Positions 55,503 through 64,000 of a stretch of 64,000 nt of DNA are shown piece by piece. The translations under genes were made by a program, and so were the position numbers. The stretch spans positions 682,001 to 746,000 of the forward strand of contig NZ_LR214951.1 of the NCBI RefSeq assembly GCF_900660485.1, given 5' to 3'. Source of the stretch: Mesomycoplasma neurolyticum. GTDB lineage: Bacteria; Bacillota_I; Bacilli_A; Mycoplasmatales; Metamycoplasmataceae. Numbering within the stretch: position 1 is the first letter of the stretch; the number at the start of each line of letters is the position of its first letter. The notes beneath the pieces are model-generated. The model was not told where the DNA came from, did no database searches, and saw nothing but the letters and a program-made list of their open reading frames with translations.

Positions 55503-55645
55503 ATTTATATATTTTACTCCAAATATGAAAATATATTTTGTTTTTTCATTAAATAAAAAAAATTTGGTATTATTTTAATATATAATTTTTTAAAATTATT
55601 AATTAAAAATATGAAATTTTAATGTTTCATGTGAAAGGAGTAAAA

Positions 55646-55855
55646 ATGAGAAAAGATATTCATCCTAAATATCAACAAATTCAAGTTACTTGTTCAACTT
55701 GTTCAAGTACTTTTGAATTTGGTTCTACTGTTGAAAAGGCTACTATTGATGTTTGCTCTGGTTGTCATGCATTTTACACTGGAGATAGATCAAAAGCAAG
55801 AGCAACCGGAAGAATAGAAAGATTTAACAAAAGAGCAGCTCAAGCTAAAAAATAA
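55646..55855 (+). CDS. rpmE: Ribosomal protein L31
   Basis: 69 residues: MRKDIHPKYQQIQVTCSTCSSTFEFGST, with CxxC ... CSGCH zinc-binding pattern and SKARATGRIERFNK. The Cys-rich form binds zinc. The ATG at 55646 follows GAAAGGAG; the TTG/ATG at 55622 upstream lies in a leader hairpin (ATGAAA/TTTCAT). Confidence 0.93.
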   Translation: MRKDIHPKYQQIQVTCSTCSSTFEFGSTVEKATIDVCSGCHAFYTGDRSKARATGRIERFNKRAAQAKK

Positions 55856-55858
55856 ATC

Positions 55859-55900
55859 AAACAACAAAAAACACAAATAAAACAGTTTTTTTGTTGTTTT
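55859..55900 (+). terminator. rpmE terminator
   Basis: AAACAACAAAAAAC pairing with GTTTTTTTGTTGTTT, followed by a T-run. Confidence 0.8.
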
Positions 55901-56011
55901 TTTAAATTTGAAATGTTTATTTTATTATTTTTTTAAAAAAAATATTAAAATTTATATACTAAAATTATAGAAAAAATATTTTATTATTTAAATATTAAAA
56001 AAAGGTGTATT

Positions 56012-59000
56012 ATGGTAAAAAAAAATTTTAAAAAGAAAATGATAATAAGTGCTATGGTTTTGGCAGGTACTACTTCAGTAGTTAGTTTAATGTCATGTGG
56101 TGGTGTCAAAAAATATGATCAAACTCTTGACAATAAACTTGTTATTGCAAGTACTTTTAGCGCTAGTTCTCCAAGTCATGAAGCATTAGAGTTGATAATT
56201 AAAAAATGAAATGCTCATGTTAAAGAAGAAAGAGAAAAAGAAAATGGTGATAAAACCTTAATGGAAATAGAAATCCGTTCAATAGCAGGTGGATACGAGG
56301 CATTAGGTAAAGATTTAAATACAAAAATTCAAGCTAAATCTAAAACCAATTTATACAACATTATGTTTAATTATCCAACAGTTGTTGCTAACTTGAATAA
56401 ATATGATATGAAGCTTAATTTAGCTGGTTCAACTGATGATGAAAAAGCAGTTGGATTATATGATGTAATTCAAAACATGTATAATGAACAATTACTTTCA
56501 TCTAACAATGCAATAAATGATTTAGATAAAAGTAATGATGAGAAAAAAATGTGATTATTCCCAGCAGCTCCATCAACAGAAATTTTGTCTATTAATGGTT
56601 CAGTTTTCGCATATATCTTAGAAACTTCAGTTAAAGATGGTGAAGCTACTATCAAAAAAGAAGACGCTGAATTTTTTAAAAATATTAAAGAAAAAGGTGA
56701 AAATGATAGTAGAAGGATCAAAGAAATTTGAGGAAAATATGTTTCTAGTGAAAAAGGACTAAAAGGTCATGAATTTAAAAAATCTGACTTTGAATCATAT
56801 GAAGGACTTTTCGAACTTTCAAATAAAATTAAAAATAGTTATCCACAAGCTAGTGAAGGTAAGTTTGAAGAAAAAGCTGAAAATGTTTTAGGTCTAGATG
56901 CTATGGCAAATACTGTTTATGCCATGATGGCTTCATATGCAAATAAAGATTTATATGACTTATTTTATAACAAAGAAACTAAAAAATTCTATACTGGTCT
57001 AAAAGAGGATGCTAAAAATCTTACAAATGAAATAGATAAAGAAGCAAATAAAAACTTTGAAAAAGTATTTAACCAAGTTATTAGTATGTTAAAAGAAGGG
57101 ACTTTATTTATAAAAACAGGTTCTGATTATTCATCAAATAAATTTAAAAATCATAGAATTTTATTTCAAATAAGTTCTTCAACAGGATACAAACACAATC
57201 ATGTTGCAAAAGGAACTAAACAATACAAATATACAGTTCATGAAAATAATGAGGATATTGAGTCTTCCTCTGGTGCTGAATTAAAAACTATTATGAAAAT
57301 CGAAAAACCAACTCAAGCTGGTGTTGATGCAGGAATTATTTTTGTTTTAAGAGGTGATAAATATAACAACTATGTTTATAGCGAAAAATTAACAAAAGAA
57401 AAAGGAATTGGAATTTTAGGAAGTTCATATAGTTATTTAATTGGACAAGAATATGAAAAGCAATTAAAAGAATTGTTGAAATATGATTCTAAAAAAGAAG
57501 GCGAACAATTTGATTTTTCATTAAGTACAGATTCTGAACTTAATAGTTTTGTTAAAAAATACTTAAATGGCTTTGAAAACAAAGAAGATTCTAAAAAATC
57601 TATTGCCAAAAGAGATTGAGCACAAAACAAAATTCTTTTAATAGATAAAAATGACAAGCTTGCATTAATTAGTAATGAATTTATTAATCCTACAAAAGAT
57701 AAAGAAAAAGAACTTAGAATTGTAGAAGAAACTATATCTGACGAAAAAACACTTCAAGAAAGCGAACTTATTACTTTAAGAGTTCCACTATATGCTGCAA
57801 AAGGTGATGTAAATAAAGAAGAAATTAAAAAAACATTCACTTTACAAGGGCCAAGTGTTTTTGCAATGCACTCAAATAAAGAGGAAAATCTTGCTACATT
57901 AAAATTCTTAAAATGATTCTTAACCGAAGAAATTGATTGAGAAGCAGAAAAAGATAAATATAGCGAAGACAGTAAAAAAGAAACTAAAAAAGATAAAAAA
58001 GATAAAAAAGAAGATGGTAAAGATTATCCAAACGATTATAGATACTTTGTTGAAAAAGAAGATTTTTCAATGAGATTTTCAAGCAAATCAGATGCTAACA
58101 CACAAAAATTCTATTTTAATAATGCATCTAAAACATTGAAAAAAGATGTTGAATATACAATTGTCTTTACAAAAATAGATGATAATTCAAAAACTAGAAC
58201 AGCTAGTGCCAAAAACAAAGAAGTTTCTGGTCAAGGTTATGGATTTGAATTTGAATTTAAAGATGATAACAAACTTGAAGATGGAAAATACAAAATTACT
58301 TCATTCAAAGAAAAAGGTAATGACACAGAATTATTAAATACATTAGATCCTAAAGCAAAAGAGGAAATTATTGCTAATTTTTCAGAAGCAAAAAAAGAAG
58401 ATTTTGGAACTGAAATTAGGCTTTCTTCTAGATCTACTAAAGATGAACAAACTTTATATGTTCAAAATGTAAAAGATTTAGAAATAAACAAAGAATATGT
58501 TATTACTGTTAAAAATAAAGCTGATAGTACAAAAACTAAAAGCGCTACAGCAAAATATGAAGTAAGTAAGGATGAAAAGAAAAAAGGAAATAAAGCAGAT
58601 TTCAAATTCAAAGATAAAGACAAGCTTGAAGATGGAAAATATGAAATTATTTCATTAAAATTAAAAGATTCTGAAGAAAATTTATTAGACAGCAAGATTT
58701 ATTTAAGTAGTAAATTTACAAACTTTAAATTTAGTGAAAAAAACTTTGAACCAAAAGAGCCAACAAAAGATAAAACATACCTTTATGCAAATGGATTTAA
58801 AGAGTATGAAAATGAAACTGAAGAATTTGAATTAACTCTTGAAAAAGATAATGTAACTAAAACATCTAAATCTAAATTTAAAGAATCTGGAAAAAATAAA
58901 TTTAAATCTTTAGGATTTGAATTTAAAGGTGAAAATGCTTTAACAAATGGTGAATGAAAAGTTAAAACATTTAAAAAAGGCACAGAAGACATAACCAGCA

Positions 59001-60031
59001 CTTTAAGTGAAACCGCAAAAACTTTTGATATTAGTATTAAAATAGAAGAAGAAAAATCATATGATCCAAGTGTATCTTTTAACCGTACAAAAACAGATAA
59101 AGATAAACAAACAATATATGTTAATAATATTGTTGGTCTAATCAAAGACAAAGAATATACTTTTACTTTAACAGATAAAGCAGATAAAACAAAAACCAAA
59201 ACTGCAAGTGGTAAAAACAGTTTTGTTAATAATAAAATTGGATATGGTATAACTTTAGAATTCAAAGATGCTAACAAACTTGAAGATGCAAGATATGAAA
59301 TTACATCAATAACTGAAAAAGGTAAAAAAGAAAACTTATTAGGAAAATCAGTTAAATTGAGTGATGATCTTAAAAACATTAAATTTAGTGCAAAAGGTTT
59401 CAACCCAAACAATGCAACAAAAAATTCAGTTGATATTTATGCAAATGGATTTAAAGAGTATGAAGATGCAACTGAAGAATTTGAATTAACTCTTGAAAAA
59501 GATAATGAAACAAAAACAGCGAAAGCTAAATATAATAAAAAGACTTTAAAATTTGTCTTCGAAGGTAAAAATGCTTTAACAAATGGTGAATGAAGAGTTA
59601 AAACATTTAAAAAAGGTACAGAAGATGTTACAAATACATTAACAAAAGACATTGAAAAATCTATTGATATTAAGATTAAAGAGAAAGAAGTTGTTAAAAA
59701 AACAGCTCTAAATTACTTTATTGAAAAATCAGGATACATTGCATTACAAAAAAATAAAGAGTTAAAAGGAACTACTCCTTTTGCTAATGAAGGAGCTAAA
59801 TTATTCCAAGATGCTCTTGATAAAAGTAATGAGTATAGATGAAACTCTGATCCAACAGAAGTTCGTGCTGATACATTTAGAAAAAGTATTGATTCAAGCT
59901 ATGCTAATTTAAGAAATAGAATGGATACTGCTATCCAAGAAAAAAATACAAGCGATATTGAAAAAGAATCTAAATTTAGTGAATTTATCAAGAAACTAAA
60001 AATTGCATTAGGGGCATCATTTAAAAAATAA
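56012..60031 (+). CDS. Giant repeat-bearing lipoprotein, ABC substrate-binding type
   Basis: 1339 residues with lipobox SLMSC (Cys 29). The first ~600 residues resemble a solute-binding protein (LVIASTFSASSPSHEALELIIKKW, IMFNYPTVVANL), homologous in position to MG185. From ~residue 660 to 1220 it carries repeated ~100-residue modules: KLEDGKYKI / KLEDGKYEI / KLEDARYEI and YANGFKEYE(N/D)xTEEFELTLEKDN ... ALTNGEW(K/R)VKTFKKGTED, twice. They are probably beta-sandwich surface modules inserted between the binding domain and a C-terminal helical end. Copy-number change of the modules could alter the surface. Confidence 0.82.
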
Positions 60032-60036
60032 AAATT

Positions 60037-60801
60037 ATGAAAAAAATTTATATTCCTTTAATTGTTAGTTTACCAATAACAACAATTGCATTTGTTTCAT
60101 GCCAAAGTTATAAGAGTATTCCTGAGACTAAATTTGATATTGAAAAAATTAAAGGTATAAGCGCAATTAAAGCTACTATTTCTAAATGAACTGATGGTGA
60201 TACTGCGGAAATAGAATTTAGTGAAAATAAAAATTTTGCAAGTCCTGGCCTTAAGAAAAACATAAGAATTGAATTTATAGATACACCTGAAATGGGTATA
60301 AAGTCAGATGGTAATTATAAAAAAACAGAGGGTATTGAAAGAGAATGAGCTGAAAAAGTAACCGAATATGCAAAAGAGATTCTGCCTAAGGGCAAAGAAT
60401 TGCTTTATGTTTTTTCTGGTACAAAACCTATTGGAAGTTATAATAGAATAGTGGGTTCATTTTATTATAAAGATGATAGTGGAAAGTGAATTAATTATTC
60501 AACTGAAATAATAGCTGCTGGTTTATCTATCCCAACATACGACACAGAAAGCTTTGGAGATGACTCAAAGATTGGTTTTTATGAAGCTCCAAAAGCTTGA
60601 AAAGCTTTTAATGAAGCATGAAAAAATCAAAGAGGTTTTTATAAAGGTATAAAATACCTTGATTATGAATCATTGCTAAAAAAACTAGAAAGTATTTATG
60701 GAAAACATGGCGCAGCTGGCATTGAGTTTATGAGAGATGAATTTTATAACAAATATATGTATGTTTATAATAGCTTAAAATCTGATAAAACAGATGAATA
60801 A
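60037..60801 (+). CDS. Membrane-anchored thermonuclease-like lipoprotein
   Basis: 254 residues; lipobox IAFVSC (Cys 22) and a staphylococcal nuclease-like core: DGDTAEIEF, IRIEFIDTPEMG, SYNRIVGSFYYKD with the Arg/Glu positions of the active site, and ALKIP-like ends absent. It is the counterpart of M. genitalium MG186, a Ca2+-dependent surface nuclease that supplies nucleotides from host DNA. Starts 5 bases after the lipoprotein gene; lies 36 bases before the ATPase. Confidence 0.85.
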
Positions 60802-60837
60802 AATAAAAACAAATAACAATAGTGAAAAGAGAAATTC

Positions 60838-62580
60838 ATGAATATTGATAATGAAAATAAAAATAAAGAAATAATCAAAAAAATAAAAGATTCAGCAGAT
60901 GAAAGATTTAGAACTAAAAATTTAATCAACGCAATCGAAGTTAAAGATTTAGTTGTTGATTTTGGTGAAACTATTGCAATTAATAATGTTAATTTTGAAG
61001 TGAAAAAGGGTGAATTAGTTACATTACTTGGACCAAGTGGATGTGGGAAAACAACAATTTTAAATTCAATTGCAGGGTTATTAACACCAACTAGTGGGCA
61101 AATTATTTTTGAAGGAATTGATGTTACAAAAGTAGCACCTAAAGATCGTAAAATTGGTCTTGTGTTTCAAAATTATGCTTTATACCCTCATTTAAATTCT
61201 TATGATAATATCGCTTTTCCTTTAACAAATGACAAAACATGAAAAATTAGCGTTCAAGAAAAATCATTGATAAGTTTTCATAAAGCAAAATCTTTAGTTT
61301 ATAGTGTAAATGGTGCTAGTAAAGATGAATTAGATGAATATGATAATTTACTATACAATTATTTAGATGTCTATAAACAACTAGAAATTGAAATAAATAA
61401 TATTAACTCTAATTTATATAAACTTTTAAATTATTTAAAAGCACAATTGGAACTTTTACCTTTGCACAAACAAGCTGCATTCAAAAAAGAGAGTAATAAA
61501 GTTATTCAATCTCTTAAAAAAGCTACTTCACAAAAAGAAAAAACAGATACTCGTTTGGAATACAAAAAAAACTATAACAAAATTAAAAACAAATTTAAAA
61601 AACAAAAAGAGTTTTTAAAAGAACAAATAGTCATTGAGAAAAATAGAATTAAAAATTCTAGAGAATTAGCAGATTTGAAAGAAAAGAAAAAAAGTTTAAA
61701 AACACTACATAAATTTACAAAAAAAGAATATTATGCATATGATAAAAAACTAAAATCTAAATATAACCTTAAACTTTCAAAACTTTCAGAAGAACAATTA
61801 TCTAAATACAATGAATTAATAGCTAATAATAAAAGCGTTTCAAAATCTATTGAAGAAAGAGTTTTAGAAGTTTCTTCTAAAGTTGAAATTTCAAAACAAC
61901 TTAACAAAAAACCAAGCAAACTTTCTGGTGGGCAACAACAAAGAGTTGCTATTGCTAGAGGAATTGTTAGAGAACCTAAAATTTTATTAATGGATGAACC
62001 ATTAAGTAATCTAGATGCTAAACTCAGAGTTCAAACTCGTGAATGAATTAAGCGTTTTCAAAAAGCATTAGGAACTACAACTATTTTTGTTACACACGAC
62101 CAAGAAGAAGCTATGTCAATTTCTGATAAAATTATTTGCATGTCTAATGGAATTATACAGCAAATCGGTACTCCTAGTGACCTTTATAACAAACCTACAA
62201 ATGAATTTGTAGCTAAATTCTTAGGTGTGCCTGAAATGTCAATATTTGATGCTGAGATTAAAAATAATCAAGTTTTTGCTACAAATGGTATCCTCATTAA
62301 AACACTTCAAAAACCTTTAAATTCAAATAAAATTCGTTATGGAATTCGTTCTGAACACATTGTTGAAGATGACAATGGAAAATTTGAGGGCAAAATTATT
62401 AATGTTGAATTTTTAGGAAAAGAAATTTTTGCTAAATTAAAAGTCGAAAACATCGGTGTATTTAATGCTTTTTTAAGAAAAAGAGAAAATTATTTTGAAA
62501 ACGACATTATTAGATTTAATCTTGTAAGTAAAAAAATACATTTTTTTGATGTAGATACAAAGGAAAGAATAGATATTTAA
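60838..62580 (+). CDS. Sugar ABC transporter ATPase with long coiled-coil insertion (MG187-like)
   Basis: 580 residues: Walker [10 protein letters not shown] near residue 65, Q-loop FQNYALYPH, signature LSGGQQQR near residue 362, Walker B ILLMDEP, H-loop VTHDQEEAM and a C-terminal regulatory domain. About 185 extra residues of Lys/Glu-rich coiled coil lie between the Q-loop region and the signature, longer than in the first ATPase. Homologous to MG187. Stop is 1 base before the permease ATG. Confidence 0.92.
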
Positions 62581-62581
62581 A

Positions 62582-63601
62582 ATGAATTTATCTGAAAAAA
62601 TTTATATTTATTGATTAAACAAAAAAAATAAAACTAAATCACATAATTTAGGCATTTTACATAAAAAATCTTTTTTCTTAATTCCTTTTAGTTTATTAAT
62701 ACCTTCTTTATTTATTATTTTATTATTTACAATTTTTCCTTTTATTTATTCAATAATAAAATCTTTTAGTTATAACTCAGATATTAATGATGCAAGTTCT
62801 ATCCAAGTTGGTTTTGAAGCATATAAATTAGTTGCTAGCGACCCTATATTTCAAATAAGTGTTCGTAATTCATTAATTTATGCAATATTAGCACTTCCTT
62901 TATCATTAACTTTTTCCATTTTAATTTCATCAGTAATTGCAAGTTTACATAAAAAATGAGTAAAAGGATTTTGACAAACTGTTTTTTTCTTACCTTATGT
63001 AACTAATGCCGTTGCTATTTCTCTGGCTTTTGTTTATCTTTTTGATCATGAAGTAGGGATTATAAACAATATTTTTGGTATTAAAACAAAATGATTGGCT
63101 AGTGGAGAAATGGATTCATATAAACCAATTACCATTATTTTAAGTTATGGTATTTGAAAAAATTTAGCTTTTCAAGTTTTAATTATTACAACTGCAATGT
63201 TAGCTGTTGATAAAACCTTGTATAAAGCTGCTACAATTGATGGAGCAAGCAAATTAAAACAATTTTTTAGAATTACTTTACCATCTATTAATAAAACAAT
63301 TAACTTTTTAATTACAGTAGGAATTTTAGGCGGAATTAAAGTTTTCCCACTTGCGATTTTTGAAAACCAAGTAACTAAAGCAGAGGGTAATGGTGGTATG
63401 ACAATTATGTTATATATTTACAAAGTTGTTCAAAGTGGAAATTATGACTTCGCAGGTGCTGCAACAGTTATGTTATTCTCTCTTGGGGTTGTTTTCTCAA
63501 CTGTTTTAAAAAATACATTTAAATTAATTATTTATGTCTCAAATAAGTTAGGAGAAAGAAATGTTCTGAATAAAATTAAAAATTCAAAATTTGTTTTCTA
63601 A
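62582..63601 (+). CDS. Sugar ABC transporter permease (MG188-like)
   Basis: 339 residues with a cytoplasmic N-terminal ~35 residues and six membrane segments; EAA-type loop DKTLYKAATIDGASKLKQFFRITLPS. Resembles UgpA/MalF and MG188. The start lies 1 base after the ATPase stop; the second permease overlaps its end by 41 bases. Confidence 0.9.
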
Positions 63602-64000
63602 CTATATAGCAAAGAGAAAAACAGAAAAAATACTTGAAGAAGTTAAAGATACATCTAAAGTAAATATATTTTTATCTTTACTTTTTAAAGCATTGGTTTT
63701 AATTACTTTTGGTTTTATTATTTTTGTACCATTTTATATAATGGTAATAATAGCTGTTGCACCTGATAGCCAAGCTAATGATGTTTTACCTATTGTTTAT
63801 CCAAAAAGTGTTAATGTCGATAGTTTTAATAGGGCTTTAAGCGATGATTATTGACCTGCTTTAGGTTGAACTACATTAATTACATTTGTTTCAGTTATTG
63901 TTAAAATATTTTTCTCTGCAACTTTTGGTTATGCTTTTTCATTAAAAAAATGAAGATTTAAAAAACTTTCATGAATATTCTTTTTATCTATATTAATACT
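63561..64000 (+). CDS. Sugar ABC transporter permease (MG189-like, 3' end outside the window)
   Basis: The second permease of the cluster, MalG/UgpE-like; about 146 residues are visible. Start ATG at 63561 with GGAGAAAG ahead and overlapping the first permease; a ~30-residue cytoplasmic N terminus, then a first membrane segment (FKALVLITFGFIIFVPFYIMVIIA) and a conserved periplasmic loop (SQANDVLPIVYPKSVNVDSFNRAL). It runs off the right edge. Confidence 0.88.

Noticed and set aside
58783-59412. 209-residue minus-strand open frame
   Set aside because: It lies opposite the giant lipoprotein gene, has no RBS, and its hydrophobic composition results from the complement of Lys/Glu codons.

Overview
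The window is chromosomal DNA of a mycoplasma (class Mollicutes). It is very AT-rich, and nearly every long gene is intact only if UGA is read as Trp (genetic code 4). Lipoprotein signal peptides, SNase-type nuclease and sugar ABC genes resemble those of the Hominis/Mycoplasmopsis-type mycoplasmas; I cannot name the species. All coordinates below join reading frames across UGA codons.

Core segment 1 (1-15.5 kb): partial recD2-like helicase, serS, manA, metK, a small aminoglycoside/choline-kinase-like gene, rplK-rplA with a DUF3800 gene attached, a candidate small RNA, then a carbohydrate ABC operon (two permeases, ATPase, binding lipoprotein) behind a possible promoter whose spacer is a run of 16 T. 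A second candidate small RNA (minus strand), a MATE exporter and recO follow.

Accessory segment (15.3-45.8 kb): three tandem ~3.02-kb units, each holding a subtilisin-family protease gene and a lipoprotein gene on the minus strand plus a copy of the last ~110 bp of recO. Inside the second unit sits an integrative conjugative element (ICE) of 21,343 bp (18548-39890) with near-perfect 23-bp terminal inverted repeats and a ~9-bp target duplication. The ICE carries a Rep-like initiator with two 22-bp iterons, an ArdC-like antirestriction protein, an HUH relaxase, a DnaG-like primase, VirD4/TraG coupling protein, SSB, a MazF/PemK-like protein, a lipoprotein, a pilin-like protein, a polytopic channel protein, the VirB4/TraE ATPase, a 1353-residue surface protein and a DDE-type transposase. 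Near its right end is a sequence resembling an IncP/MOB-P nic site beside a GC island; in the circular form this would lie just upstream of rep, ardC and the relaxase, so these would enter the recipient first.

Core segment 2 (45.9-64 kb): a small membrane protein, tuf with a structured leader, a minus-strand operon of an ECF-type S component, a 751-residue degenerate ABC ATPase, valS and uvrB, then rpmE and a second sugar ABC cluster (1339-residue repeat lipoprotein, nuclease lipoprotein, ATPase, two permeases) with the gene order known from Mycoplasma genitalium MG185-MG189.

Most interesting: the candidate oriT/replicon module of the ICE, the protease-lipoprotein array with clustered variation around the active site and a Glu where subtilases have Asp, the ICE insertion that separates one array unit from its terminator, the T16 promoter spacer, two unidentified structured RNAs, and the nucleotide-binding-dead ECF-like ATPase.
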